Below, piece by piece: positions 52,677 to 61,925 of a stretch of 64,000 nucleotides of DNA. Source of the DNA: Rhizobium sp. 18065 (lineage in GTDB: Bacteria; Pseudomonadota; Alphaproteobacteria; Rhizobiales; Rhizobiaceae); NCBI RefSeq assembly GCF_902706095.1, contig NZ_CACSJP010000003.1:62001-126000 (forward strand), given 5' to 3'. The translations under genes were made by a program, and so were the position numbers. A model generated the notes under the pieces. That model saw nothing but the letters and a program-made list of their open reading frames with translations, was not told the DNA's origin and ran no database searches. Position 1 is the stretch's first letter, and every line of letters starts with the position of its first letter.

Positions 52677-53376
52677 TCTGCCTGTTGCTGCCATGGATCA
52701 TCTTCACCTGCCGGACAGCGACGCCCTGCGGCGGGGGTTGTCCACGCACAAGCCGCGTATTCTCATCCTCTATGGCTCGCTGCGTCCGCTATCCTACAGC
52801 CGTCTTCTCGCGCATGAAGCTCGCCGTCTGCTGGAACATCTCGGTGCCGATGTTCGCATCTTTGATGCGGATGGCCTGCCGCTGCCCGACAGTGCGCCCG
52901 TTACACATCCCAAGGTCGAGGAGCTCCGGCAATTGTCGGGCTGGTCGGAGGGACAGGTCTGGGTTAGCCCGGAGCGCCATGGTGCGATGACGGGTGTCAT
53001 GAAGGCGCAGATCGACTGGATCCCGCTTTCCATAGGTGCCCTGCGCCCGACACAGGGCAAAACGTTGGCTCTGATGCAGGTGTCCGGTGGGTCGCAGTCA
53101 TTCAATGCACTCAACCAGATGCGTATTCTCGGCCGTTGGATGCGGATGATCACCATCCCGAACCAGTCGTCGGTGGCGAAAGCCTATCAGGAGTTCGACG
53201 AGTCTGGACGGATGAAGCCATCTTCCTATTACGACCGCGTCGTGGATGTCTGCGAGGAATTGATGAAGTTCACGCTCCTGACGCGAGACGTATCGGGTTA
53301 TCTGACGGATCGCTACAGCGAGCGGAAAGAAGCGGCGGAAAAGCTCGAACAGCGTACCAGGTTGAAATCCATCTGA
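52669..53376 (+). CDS. arsH: ArsH NADPH-dependent FMN oxidoreductase
   Basis: 235 residues if starting at the TTG at 52669, overlapping the arsC stop by 8 bp with GAGAGGGGG upstream; this gives [11 protein letters not shown], the usual ArsH opening. The ATG at 52693 is the fallback. Flavodoxin-like: [23 protein letters not shown] (FMN phosphate loop GSLRxxSxS), [23 protein letters not shown], and [15 protein letters not shown]. ArsH oxidises trivalent organoarsenicals and handles H2O2 via NADPH. Last gene of the operon. Confidence 0.93.
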   Translation: MSDLPVAAMDHLHLPDSDALRRGLSTHKPRILILYGSLRPLSYSRLLAHEARRLLEHLGADVRIFDADGLPLPDSAPVTHPKVEELRQLSGWSEGQVWVSPERHGAMTGVMKAQIDWIPLSIGALRPTQGKTLALMQVSGGSQSFNALNQMRILGRWMRMITIPNQSSVAKAYQEFDESGRMKPSSYYDRVVDVCEELMKFTLLTRDVSGYLTDRYSERKEAAEKLEQRTRLKSI

Positions 53377-53493
53377 TACGACAGGCAGATGAAGGGGCAA
53401 GCCGACTGATCGAAAAGATCACAGGGTGGCGAGATTAGGGAGAGATGGAGCAGGGCGATGCGGCGCGGAAATTGGATATGATCCGAGCCGTGG

Positions 53494-54498
53494 CTAATCT
53501 GCCATGGATGCACGCAGCTGGGTCGGGGTCTGGCCGAAGGTCTGCTTGAAGGCGCGCGAGAAGTGCGACGCGTTTTCAAAGCCCGTGTCGAGCGCGATTT
53601 CGATCAGTGGCGCTTTTGATTGCAGAAGCACCTGCTTGGCTCGTTCCAGCCGGACCCTGCGATAGACCAGTGCGGGCGTACTGTTGGTTTCGCTGAGGAA
53701 TAGCCGTTCGAGCTGCCGTCTCGACAGGCCGACCGAGCGTGCCAGTTCCGGTATCGTTATCGTGCCCTCGATATGCCGGTCCATCATGATCAGCACGGCC
53801 CGGATGCGCGCATCTTCCGACGCGATCTCGAGCGGTCTGCGGGGCTGGATTTCCAGCGCGGTACGCGCTCTCTCAATTTGGAGAACCTCAAGCGCGTTGC
53901 GGGCTGCATCGTGACCGATATGTCGCTGGACGATCGAGGCGGCCATGTCGGCCGCGCTACTGCCGCCGGCACAGGAGCCGCGCGTGCGGTCAAGATTGAA
54001 TATACGGTCGGATCGAACCTGATGGTCGGGGAACCGGTCTCGAAACGCCTGATAGTGCAGCCAGCTGACGCATGTCTGATGTTGTTTCATCAGGCCGATC
54101 TCGGCCAGGATGAACGAGCCGGTGCAGACGCCGATCAGTCGCACATTTTTCGTCGCGGCAGCTTTCAGGAAGCTCACGGTTTCCTGGTCTATGGGCGTCT
54201 CGCTGTTCAGCAGGCCACCAACGACCACAATATAGTGAAACTGGCTCGGATCGACAAAGTCGGACGTCGGCGCGACTTTGACGCCGCAACTGGACATGAT
54301 CAGGTGGCGTGTGCTGCCGAGAACCTCCCAGTCTGCAAGCACACGCCCTGACCTGTCAAATTCGTCGCTCGCAAGCCGAAGCGTATCGACAAACAGCGAA
54401 AAGGCCGAAAGCGTAAAGGACTTGGACAGGACGAAGCCGATCTTCAGGCGTTCGCCAGGAGCGCTTGTATCGGAGTATTTCATAGTCACGTTGATCAA
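53494..54498 (-). CDS. GlxA-type AraC regulator (DJ-1-like + HTH)
   Basis: 334 residues. N-terminal amidotransferase-like domain: KIGFVLSKSFTLSAFSLFVDTLR, VVVGGLLNSETPID, nucleophile-elbow Cys in IGVCTGSFILAEIGL. C-terminal AraC HTH: ITIPELARSVGLSRRQLERLFLSE and IEIALDTGFENASHFSRAFKQTFGQTPTQLRA. Family members (GlxA, GbdR, CdhR, ArgR) sense amino acids or betaines; local neighbours give no catabolic partner, so target is unknown. Confidence 0.9.
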   Translation of the reverse strand: MINVTMKYSDTSAPGERLKIGFVLSKSFTLSAFSLFVDTLRLASDEFDRSGRVLADWEVLGSTRHLIMSSCGVKVAPTSDFVDPSQFHYIVVVGGLLNSETPIDQETVSFLKAAATKNVRLIGVCTGSFILAEIGLMKQHQTCVSWLHYQAFRDRFPDHQVRSDRIFNLDRTRGSCAGGSSAADMAASIVQRHIGHDAARNALEVLQIERARTALEIQPRRPLEIASEDARIRAVLIMMDRHIEGTITIPELARSVGLSRRQLERLFLSETNSTPALVYRRVRLERAKQVLLQSKAPLIEIALDTGFENASHFSRAFKQTFGQTPTQLRASMAD

Positions 54499-54753
54499 AT
54501 CCCGCCTGAAGACACTGTCAACGCTATTCTATACGCCGCGTCCAGAGCACCTACAACAAGGGCCTCCAAGTCACCCCATGTTTGATCAGACGCCACCACT
54601 ACCGGATTTTGCGTATCGAAGACGCGCGTGGGGTATTCGGTCGTTCGGATCAAGTTGCCATCCGTCTTCTCTCGTCATTGTCCAAGTGGTCGCTATGCGG
54701 TATACTCTTTTCTTGTCCGCACTGATCGAACCAATGACAGATCGGAGGGCGCG
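54499..54753. other. Divergent promoter region, glxA-like / ankyrin gene
   Basis: 255 bp; GGAGG precedes the ankyrin ORF. An in-frame ATG at 54628 exists upstream of the chosen start, but the residues between are not protein-like. No palindrome stands out. Confidence 0.35.
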
Positions 54754-55344
54754 ATGAGGATTTTTTACATTTTTGTGCAAGTTGCAACGCTGTGGGTTGC
54801 CACAGCTGTGGCTGGTCCACTGCACGACGCTGCCAAAAGCGGTGATCTGGATGCTGTAAAAGGCATGCTGACCCAAGATCATGATCTGGCGGCGCCCGAC
54901 AGCGCAGGCGAGCCACCGCTGCTTCTGGCGGCACTTGCCGGGCACGCCGATGTGACTGCGTTTCTTCTGGAACGCGGTGCCGACATCGAAACCCGCAACA
55001 AGGGTGGCCTGACTGCCCTGCATGCGGCTGCATATGCGGGTAAACTGGATGTGGTGATGCTGCTTGTGTCCAAAGGGGCTGCAATCAACGATGCCCGCAA
55101 TTTCTATCAGATGTCGCCGCTCCATGCGGCCGCCGAAGAGGGGCATGCGGATATTGTCGCCTTCCTGCTGGCAAACAAGGCAGACATTGAAGCCAAGGAA
55201 AGAAATGGAATTACACCGCTGAGCCAGGCCGGCTGGCGCGAGCATTGGGACGTGGCCCAATTGTTGCTGAATGCTGGCGCTGCATGTCAGGATGCCGCCA
55301 TTGTCGGCGAGTGGCTACACGGTGAATGTATCAAACGGAAATAG
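54754..55344 (+). CDS. Exported ankyrin-repeat protein
   Basis: 196 residues with signal peptide (IFYIFVQVATLWVATAVAG-PLHDAAK) and five ankyrin repeats: PLHDAAKSGDLDAVKGMLTQ, PPLLLAALAGHADVTAFLLERGADIE, TALHAAAYAGKLDVVMLLVSKGA, SPLHAAAEEGHADIVAFLLANKADIE, TPLSQAGWREHWDVAQLLLNAGA. Likely a periplasmic protein-binding scaffold. 49 bp upstream of the YHS-domain gene, and both are exported, so they may bind each other or share a client; this pairing recurs in proteobacteria as far as I recall. Confidence 0.88.
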   Translation: MRIFYIFVQVATLWVATAVAGPLHDAAKSGDLDAVKGMLTQDHDLAAPDSAGEPPLLLAALAGHADVTAFLLERGADIETRNKGGLTALHAAAYAGKLDVVMLLVSKGAAINDARNFYQMSPLHAAAEEGHADIVAFLLANKADIEAKERNGITPLSQAGWREHWDVAQLLLNAGAACQDAAIVGEWLHGECIKRK

Positions 55345-55393
55345 CGCCTTGCAGCTTGAGGACGTGAGCTGAGGTGCGAACAAGGAGGATGCG

Positions 55394-55912
55394 ATGTTAC
55401 GCAAAACGCGCTCGGCTTGCCTTGCAATGGCGACGGGGGTTGCTGCGGTTCTACTCTTGGCTGCCCCGGCGATTGCTGCTGAAGATGTCGTCAACACGGG
55501 TTACTTTGGCGATGTCGCGATCAAGGGTTTCGACCCGGTCGCCTACTTTACGCAAAATCAGGCGATGGAAGGGTCTGCGACATATTCCCACCACTGGCTG
55601 GGCGCGACCTGGCATTTTGCCAGCGCGGAGAACATGGCCCTTTTCATCAAGGATCCAGCCAGATACGCACCCCAATACGGTGGCTATTGCGCAGATGGCG
55701 TGTCCCTTGGCACGGTGACAACCAACATAGACCCGAAAGCCTGGCGGATTATCGAGGGCAAGCTCTATATCAGTTACGATCCGGGGGCTGCCGAAGGTTT
55801 CGAGAAGAACCCGATGAAGGTTGCCAACTCGAAGCAGCATTGGGCTGACGTTCAGCACACGCTTGTTTCGGAAAAGCTGCAGACCGATTGGCGCAAGGGT
55901 ACTTCGAACTGA
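55394..55912 (+). CDS. Exported YHS-domain protein
   Basis: 172 residues. Signal peptide MATGVAAVLLLAAPAIAA-ED, then the YHS pattern: VAIKGFDPVAYFTQNQAMEGS, YSHHWLGATWHFASAENMALFIKDPARYAPQYGGYCADGVSLG (pieces). YHS domains bind metals (Cu/heavy metals) in some cases; the histidines and the Cys in YGGYCA could do so here. Function unproven. Confidence 0.88.
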   Translation: MLRKTRSACLAMATGVAAVLLLAAPAIAAEDVVNTGYFGDVAIKGFDPVAYFTQNQAMEGSATYSHHWLGATWHFASAENMALFIKDPARYAPQYGGYCADGVSLGTVTTNIDPKAWRIIEGKLYISYDPGAAEGFEKNPMKVANSKQHWADVQHTLVSEKLQTDWRKGTSN

Positions 55913-55935
55913 TTGATTGTATCGTGCGAGGTCGT

Positions 55936-58149
55936 TCAAGCCGCTGGGGCAAGCGAAAAGAACTTCAATGCCTGCGGGGTGACATGAACATACTCGCCGC
56001 GTGACCGGTTCTCTCCATTGCGGTAGACATATCCGCAGACCATGCGATCAAGGAACGAGCCACCGAATGTTTCGCACAGTTGGCCATCGCGAATTTCGGC
56101 AATGCCGGTAATGCTTGTATTGGCGCTGCGATAGGCTGTATTTCCGGCCTTGTCGAAGTGCTGAATGAAGTCTGTGCCGTTCTTGTGCTTGCCGATCCAG
56201 GTCTTGTCGCTGACCAGTTTGCGAAGGTCTGCCTCACTAATTTTGTCTGCCGGCTTTCCTTCAAAACCAAAAGGCCATTCCGGAATGCCGGCCGCGCGCA
56301 GGCCTGCCAGATGATATTGAAGGTCCTCGCTGTTCCAGTAGTCATAGAGATAGCTGTAATAGGTCAAGTTGGTGTCGGGGAATAGCTGCAGCAGTCGCGT
56401 TGCTGCTTGAGCGCCGCGCTGCTTGTCGCGATTGGCCATGTATGCGGCGGCCAGATACTCATGCACGGGTTCGGCATTCGGCAAGGCATCTCGGGCCGCC
56501 TCCATCAAAGGGATCGCTCTGTCGAGATCGTGGGCCGTGTAGAAGACGATGCCGGCCAACAATTGAAAGCTTGGCGATGGCGAAGGATCCAGCCGCATGG
56601 CTTTCTCCATCTCGCTGATTGCCTCTTCATGTCTTTCCGTATGCGCGAGAATTAGTGCCAGGTTGCCAAAAGCCTCAGCGTCACTTGGTTGCGCCACCAC
56701 AGCCTGCGTTGCGGAAGCCATCGCCTCGGCGCTGCGGCCGTCGACCAGTTGCAGAAGCGCCAGGACCGCAAGCGCGCGCGCATTGTCGGGGGCGAGTTTC
56801 AATGCCTGTCCTGCTGCATCATAGGCAATCTTTCGGGCAACCGCGGCCGACCAGAGATAGGTGTAGTCGTTGCGCCAGACATCCACAGCCACCCGTGCGA
56901 TGCCTGCATGCGCGTCGGCGAATTTCGGGTCCAGGTCGATCGCCTTCTGGTAAAACGAGAGTGTCTGGCGATAGGTCTCGACGTCGCTATAGGTAATCCC
57001 CTTCTGTTCGGCTCTCAGATAATAGTCATAGGCCTCGAGATTCTCGGTCGGGATGCGGGCCAGCCGATGACGTTCTCCCTCACTCAGTTTGACCGACATG
57101 GCAGAAATGATCTTGCTGATCACGTCATCCTGAACTGCGAAGATATTGGCATATTCGCGATCATATCGTTCCGCCCAAAGCGATAGGCCGGTCACTGCGT
57201 CGATGAGCTTGGCGTTGATGCGTAGTCTTGCGCCGGCCTGCTGCAATGTACCTTCCAGCACATATTGAACGCCGAGTTCGGCAGCGACATCCTGAACCTT
57301 GCCGGATGTGGTTGTGATGGCGAAGACCGAATGGCGTGCGATGACAAACAACCCGGAAACCCGCGACAGTTCCGTGATGAGATCGTCTGTCAGGCCATCG
57401 GCGAGATGATCATGGGTCTTGTCTCCGCTGACATTGATGAAGGGCAGAACGGCGACCGACGGCTTGTCCGGCAGGGGATAGGTAAAACGATCGCTCAGTA
57501 AAGACGGCTGGATGAATGTCCAGGGTTGCAACCAGATACCCGCACCGCCAACAGCGAACAGAAATGCGGCTGTCGCCAGACTACGATGAACGCGACGCGG
57601 TTTGCGGGCCTCAGCAGTCTTTCCGGCGGCCGCCGGATCAAGCAGGACGCGGTAGATGCGAACGGGATCGGCGATATTCTTGACCTTCTGCTCGCCCAGA
57701 GACGTGAAACCGACCGGCAGTCTTGATTTGATCTGATCATAGGCCGATCCCGAAAGGGCGATGCCGCCCGGTTCTGCCAGCGTCTGGATCCGGGCCGCAA
57801 TGTTGATGCTGTCGCCGTGGATGTCCGTGCCTTCGACGATGATGTCGCCGAGGTTGATGCCGATGCGAAAATCGAGCCGGTGTTCGGGTGACGCTAGCGC
57901 TTCCTTTTTTGCCTTTTGTTGCTGTACGGCGACCGCGCAACGGGCTGCATCGACCACACTGTGGAACTCGACCAGCAGTCCGTCGCCCATGGTTTTGACG
58001 AGCCGGCCGTTGTGCCGGGCGATCTCGGGCTCGAAAATGGTCTCCATGTCACGTTGAAAGCGGGCACGCGTTCCTTCCTCGTCGATCTGGCTCAGACGGC
58101 TGTAGCCAACGACGTCGGCAATCAGGATGGCTGCGAGATGGCGCTCCAT
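55936..58149 (-). CDS. Class III adenylate cyclase fused to TPR repeats
   Basis: 737 residues. Cyclase domain 1-170 (ILIADVVGYSRLSQIDEEG, RLVKTMGDGLLVEFHSVVDA, FRIGINLGDIIVEG, GDSINIAARIQ), one membrane helix at ~195-212 (SLATAAFLFAVGGAGIWLQ), a TolB-N-like segment (VAVLPFINVSGDKTHDHLADGLTDDLITELS), then TPR-like repeats. This adenylate cyclase/TolB-like/TPR layout is common and expanded in rhizobia. Unlike the 44-kb cyclase, the catalytic part is cytoplasmic and the sensor part is periplasmic. The ribosome site GGGAGACGGAG lies in a small CTCCG/CGGAG hairpin. Confidence 0.92.
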   Translation of the reverse strand: MERHLAAILIADVVGYSRLSQIDEEGTRARFQRDMETIFEPEIARHNGRLVKTMGDGLLVEFHSVVDAARCAVAVQQQKAKKEALASPEHRLDFRIGINLGDIIVEGTDIHGDSINIAARIQTLAEPGGIALSGSAYDQIKSRLPVGFTSLGEQKVKNIADPVRIYRVLLDPAAAGKTAEARKPRRVHRSLATAAFLFAVGGAGIWLQPWTFIQPSLLSDRFTYPLPDKPSVAVLPFINVSGDKTHDHLADGLTDDLITELSRVSGLFVIARHSVFAITTTSGKVQDVAAELGVQYVLEGTLQQAGARLRINAKLIDAVTGLSLWAERYDREYANIFAVQDDVISKIISAMSVKLSEGERHRLARIPTENLEAYDYYLRAEQKGITYSDVETYRQTLSFYQKAIDLDPKFADAHAGIARVAVDVWRNDYTYLWSAAVARKIAYDAAGQALKLAPDNARALAVLALLQLVDGRSAEAMASATQAVVAQPSDAEAFGNLALILAHTERHEEAISEMEKAMRLDPSPSPSFQLLAGIVFYTAHDLDRAIPLMEAARDALPNAEPVHEYLAAAYMANRDKQRGAQAATRLLQLFPDTNLTYYSYLYDYWNSEDLQYHLAGLRAAGIPEWPFGFEGKPADKISEADLRKLVSDKTWIGKHKNGTDFIQHFDKAGNTAYRSANTSITGIAEIRDGQLCETFGGSFLDRMVCGYVYRNGENRSRGEYVHVTPQALKFFSLAPAA

Positions 58150-58373
58150 GCTCCGTCTCCCGGAGCGTGTGCTCCAGCGGCTATTCTATAGGAGACAGGC
58201 GCTCGACGCCATTGCGTCGGCGTGCAGGGAGTTCTCTTCTCCGCCCTATCACCAGACATACTCGCGTATCGATGGGACTGCTCGTCCTTGATCATGCGAA
58301 ATTTACGGCCGATGCTGGCTTGCCGCACCTACTTGTCCGAAACCTGATCAACGCAGGTCTCGGTAGTTGTGTG
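58150..58373. other. Intergenic between TetR and cyclase genes
   Basis: 224 bp, both flanking genes on the minus strand. Apart from the small hairpin at the cyclase ribosome site (58151-58165) I see nothing notable. Confidence 0.3.
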
Positions 58374-59024
58374 TCAGGACGGCCGTGTTCCGCGAACAAA
58401 AAGATCAATGCACTGTTCAAGGTGGCGCCGGCGATCTGCTCTGCTTTTGAAGTCTTCTCGCCTAGGGCCCATTGCGCCAAATAGCAAATCCATCAGCATC
58501 CGGGCACTGCCGAGCGGATCTTCGATCACCAGCTTTCCGCGTTTGGCCTCGGCCGACAGCCAGTCTGCAAGTATCTGGCGTGAGCGATCGATTCCATCGC
58601 GTCTCAGGATTTCAGCAATTTCGGGAAACTGTCCGCCTTCGCGCATGACGATATGGATGAAGGCCTGTCGCTCATTCTCGGCCGCTTCGTCGATATCGAT
58701 CATGAAGATCTTCTGCAGCACGGTGTCGATGGGGGCGTCTTCGTCGACAGGGCGCGGCAGATCAAGCATCATTTGCCGGTGTGCGGCAACCACGGCGAGA
58801 AACAGGTCTGACTTGGAGGGAAACAGACGGTAGAGCGTCTGCTTGGAGATCCGGCATCTTGCCGCGACAATATCCGTCGTAGTCCCGGAAAACCCCAGCT
58901 CGACAAATGTCTTGCGCGCCGTGTCGATAATGTCCGAGCGCCGATCCGTGTCGGAATGCGTTTTCGGTCTGCCGCGCTTGCGTTTTGCAGCGGGTTGCAC
59001 GGCTGTTGTTTCGGTGTCGCTCAT
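58374..59024 (-). CDS. TetR-family transcriptional regulator
   Basis: 216 residues from the ATG at 59024; a 9-residue longer form starts at 59051. Basic N-terminal tail (AAKRKRGRPKTHS), HTH IIDTARKTFVELGFSGTTTDIVAARCRISKQTLYRLFPSKSDLFLAVV (pieces), and a C-terminal AefR-like domain (DGIDRSRQILADWLSAEAKRGKLVI). The region just upstream has imperfect dyads (GTAC-tatatg-GTAC, ~59072-59085), a possible autoregulatory site. Confidence 0.88.
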   Translation of the reverse strand: MSDTETTAVQPAAKRKRGRPKTHSDTDRRSDIIDTARKTFVELGFSGTTTDIVAARCRISKQTLYRLFPSKSDLFLAVVAAHRQMMLDLPRPVDEDAPIDTVLQKIFMIDIDEAAENERQAFIHIVMREGGQFPEIAEILRRDGIDRSRQILADWLSAEAKRGKLVIEDPLGSARMLMDLLFGAMGPRREDFKSRADRRRHLEQCIDLFVRGTRPS

Positions 59025-59051
59025 ACGCTTGTCATAGCATCTGATTGACAA

Positions 59052-59282
59052 TCATCCAGCCAATATAAAGATAGTACTATATGGTACCAATAATTTTCAG
59101 AGTCTGAATTTGATTTAAGCTTGTTTTTTGAGCCGCAAGCCCCATTGCTTCATCGCGAAGATGCAGGAGGGAGCGGGCGAGATGGCTAGTCTGGCATCGG
59201 TGGTCCGGTGACAATCAGCAAGCGCACCTGCCATCAAGTCCTCTGAAGCGGCCACGTTGGCCGCCCCAGGGTGCAGGAGCAA
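59052..59282. other. Intergenic with hairpin
   Basis: AT-rich at the left (TetR promoter), GC-rich at the right. Contains GCGGCCA-CGT-TGGCCGC (59248-59264), a 7-bp perfect stem located 18 nt after the FlxA-like stop on the minus strand, possibly its transcript end; no U-run follows. Confidence 0.4.
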
Positions 59283-59627
59283 TCATACATAGGCCGTACG
59301 GTCGCCGAAGGCGCTGTCTTCGTCGAAATTCTTAGTGCCGATCCGTTCGCTTTCACCGGACATTTCCTGCGGAGCTTCCTCCTCGGTTTTTGTCGATGTG
59401 GTCGTTTGCGTATCGCTGCTTTCGGTCACGCTGATTTTTGCAATCTTGGACTGCAATGTCGCGATAGCCTTTTCAATCGTGGCTTTTTCTTCCTCGTCGT
59501 CCGTTTCAGACAGGGCAGCCTGCTTTTCTGCAAGCTGTGCCTCAAGCGATGCGAGATCGCTCGCGGAACTGGACGAGGATGTTGAACTCAGAATACTGGT
59601 TGCAGAACTTGAAATTGCGCTGACCAT
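59283..59627 (-). CDS. FlxA-like serine-rich coiled-coil protein
   Basis: 114 residues from the ATG at 59627 (GAAGG upstream); MKVTL at 59642 would add 5. Serine-rich start (SAISSSATSILSSTSSSSSAS), then a coiled coil SLEAQLAEKQAALSETDDEEEKATIEKAIATLQSKIAKI read in heptads, then an acidic/polar tail. This matches the FlxA-like family seen near flagellar or secreted proteins. Function unknown. Confidence 0.7.
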   Translation of the reverse strand: MVSAISSSATSILSSTSSSSSASDLASLEAQLAEKQAALSETDDEEEKATIEKAIATLQSKIAKISVTESSDTQTTTSTKTEEEAPQEMSGESERIGTKNFDEDSAFGDRTAYV

Positions 59628-59804
59628 GAGAGTAACCTTCATTGATGAATGGTCTCGTTTTAGGCCGGAAATGTTAACGAAATCATAATTAAGGTACCGG
59701 GCGGTACATTTAGTTGCCGTGGGATGTTTGCGATCCATATCCATCCCTTCATTCCGGCCCTGCGAAACAATGCGGATCATGGTTAGGACAAAGTCGGGTG
59801 ATGG

Positions 59805-60443
59805 ATGACCAGTTTCCTGTTTGATGGTCCGAGCAAGGCCAGGGGCACAATTCTGCTTGCCCATGGGGCAGGGGCGCCGATGGACACGGCGACGATGAAT
59901 GCCATTGCTCAAGCGCTGGCTTCCTCCGGTTTTCGCGTTGCCCGCTTCGAATTTGACTACATGGCGGCCAGGCGCGTTTTGGCCGCCCGCCGCCCGCCGC
60001 CGGTGGCAGAAAAGCTCATGACTGAGTATCGCCAGGCCGTGGAGCAACTCAAGGCAAATGGGCCGCTGATCATTGGCGGAAAATCAATGGGCGGCCGTGT
60101 GGCGAGCCTGGTTGCAGATGATCTGTTCGACGCCAAACGGGTCGCAGGGCTCCTGTGTCTTGGATATCCCTTTCACCCGACCGGCAAGCCACAACAATTG
60201 CGCACGGCTCATCTTGCCGATCTTGAAACGCCGGCATTGATCGTCCAGGGCACGCGGGATCCGTTTGGAACACGTGACGAAGTCGAAACCTATGACTTGG
60301 CTCATACGATCGAGTTGCTCTGGCTCAAAGACGGCGATCACGATCTGAAGCCTCGCAAAAGCGTCTCAGGCTTCTCGTTTGCCGACCATATGAACATCCT
60401 GGCAAAGGAGGTTTCGATGTGGGCCGACAGAAATACGCAATAG
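59805..60443 (+). CDS. Alpha/beta hydrolase, TEX30/KANL3-like
   Basis: 212 residues. TILLAHGAGAPMDTATMNAIA (oxyanion region), nucleophile Ser94 in GGKSMGGRVAS, Asp in QGTRDPFGTRDEV, and His in LKDGDHDLKPRK. The 'AHGAGAPMD' opening and 'GKSMGGR' define this dienelactone-hydrolase-related group. Substrate unknown. Divergent from the FlxA-like gene. Confidence 0.9.
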   Translation: MTSFLFDGPSKARGTILLAHGAGAPMDTATMNAIAQALASSGFRVARFEFDYMAARRVLAARRPPPVAEKLMTEYRQAVEQLKANGPLIIGGKSMGGRVASLVADDLFDAKRVAGLLCLGYPFHPTGKPQQLRTAHLADLETPALIVQGTRDPFGTRDEVETYDLAHTIELLWLKDGDHDLKPRKSVSGFSFADHMNILAKEVSMWADRNTQ

Positions 60444-60578
60444 TCCGGCGGGCACTTGGCTGGGGTTGAGGGCGCAACCGCTATGGCTGCTCCTTTGGCA
60501 GGTCTTTTTGCCAAACGGCAGTGGATCGATGTGGAGGCGGTGGTGACATTGATGCAGCCTCAGCACATAGAATAGGAC

Positions 60579-61562
60579 ATGACGAATCAGTTTGATATGT
60601 TCGCACAGCAGGCAGATGTCGGCCCCCGGTCCGCTCCAGGCAAGGTTCATCCGGCCAATCCGAGGAAGCATCAGCCGTCAACTGCAATGAGCGAAGAGGC
60701 CATGGTTCGGCATCTGTCCGAGACCGGCCGATATCGTCTGCTGAAGAAACTTGAACCGCGGCAGGTCGTGGCGGTTGCGCGTCCAGAATATCCGTTGCGC
60801 GGCGTCATTCTCGACACGGAAACAACGGGTCTCAATGCGCGCAAGGACGAGATCATCGAGATCGGCGTCATCGCTTTCACATTCGATCATTGCGGAAATA
60901 TTGGAGATGTTACGGGCATCTACGGCGGTTTGCGGCAGCCAACTGTGCCTATCCCGGCCGAGATCACCAAACTGACCGGGATTACCGACGAGATGGTAGC
61001 CGGCCAGTCGATCGACCTGACCGCATTGTATGCGCTGATTGATCCTGCCGATCTGGTTATCGCGCATAATGCAGGTTTCGACCGTCCTTTCTGCGAGGCG
61101 TTCTCGCCGATGTTTGCAGCCAAGGCCTGGGCTTGCTCCAATTTTGAAGTGGATTGGTCGTCGCGCGGGTTTGAAGGCACCAAGCTTGGTTATCTGATCA
61201 ATCAGGCCGGATATTTCCATGATGGTCATCGAGCGGTCGATGACTGTTTCGCGCTGTTGGAAGTGCTGTCGCGTGAGGCGGCGGGGCGGTTACCCGCATT
61301 TGCTGAACTCTATGAATCCAGTCAGCGAACACGTGTTCGCGTCTATGCCGAAGGCAGTCCCTTCGACATGAAGGACCATCTCAAGGCGCGCGGCTATCGG
61401 TGGTCTGATGGCAGCGATGGCCGCCCCAAATCCTGGTGGGTTGAGGTTGGCGAAGAAGCGCTTGAGGACGAACTCCATTTTCTCCGTAGCGAAATCTATC
61501 GCTACGGAGATGCCGATCCGCCGATGAAGCGCCTGACGGCGTGCGATCGATTTCGTGGCTAA
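60579..61562 (+). CDS. DnaQ-like 3'-5' exonuclease
   Basis: 327 residues. DEDDh site: Asp79 and Glu81 in VILDTETTGLNARKDEIIEIG, Asp in AHNAGFDRPFCEAF, and His/Asp in HRAVDDCFALLEVL. The ~70-residue N-terminal extension and ~100-residue C-terminal part (KARGYRWSDGSDGRPKSWWVEV, as in Pol III epsilon-like stand-alone nucleases of alphaproteobacteria) separate it from the replicative proofreader. Probably DNA repair or RNA/DNA trimming. Confidence 0.92.
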   Translation: MTNQFDMFAQQADVGPRSAPGKVHPANPRKHQPSTAMSEEAMVRHLSETGRYRLLKKLEPRQVVAVARPEYPLRGVILDTETTGLNARKDEIIEIGVIAFTFDHCGNIGDVTGIYGGLRQPTVPIPAEITKLTGITDEMVAGQSIDLTALYALIDPADLVIAHNAGFDRPFCEAFSPMFAAKAWACSNFEVDWSSRGFEGTKLGYLINQAGYFHDGHRAVDDCFALLEVLSREAAGRLPAFAELYESSQRTRVRVYAEGSPFDMKDHLKARGYRWSDGSDGRPKSWWVEVGEEALEDELHFLRSEIYRYGDADPPMKRLTACDRFRG

Positions 61563-61721
61563 CAAGGTGCCACGCATGATCCATGCGTCCTGATCATGGC
61601 TGACCTGTGAGCTTGTCACTTTTGTTGGGGCAGGCATGCGCCTATATTCCAACCATCGAAACGACGTTGGAACTGAAGCAAGGTTGCTGGCGTCAAAGAG
61701 ACCTCACGAAAGGGGATCATC

Positions 61722-61868
61722 ATGAACGTAGCACGCTCTTTTAATAACTGGCGCAAGTATCGTCAGACGGTTGCCGAACTTGGCCGCATGTCGAGCCGTG
61801 AACTGTCCGACATCGGTATCAGCCGCGCCGACATCCACAGTGTCGCCCGTGCATCATACGCTCGCTAA
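61722..61868 (+). CDS. DUF1127 microprotein
   Basis: 48 residues: MNVARSFNNWRKYRQTVAEL then GRMSSRELSDIGISRADIH, the canonical DUF1127 core (W-R-x-Y-R-x-T-x-x-E-L...R-E-L-x-D-I-G-I-x-R). AAAGGGGATCATC precedes the ATG. Arginine-rich DUF1127 proteins in rhizobia are linked to RNA metabolism and phosphate/stress responses. Followed at once by a good intrinsic terminator. Confidence 0.95.
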   Translation: MNVARSFNNWRKYRQTVAELGRMSSRELSDIGISRADIHSVARASYAR

Positions 61869-61898
61869 CGCCTGAAGACATCTTCGCATGTTTGCACG

Positions 61899-61925
61899 AC
61901 GCCCGCTGATGACGCGGGCGTTTTT
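61899..61925 (+). terminator. Intrinsic terminator of the DUF1127 gene
   Basis: ACGCCCGC-TGATGAC-GCGGGCGT with a T5 tract (61921-61925), 30 nt after the stop. Classical Rho-independent form. Confidence 0.9.
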
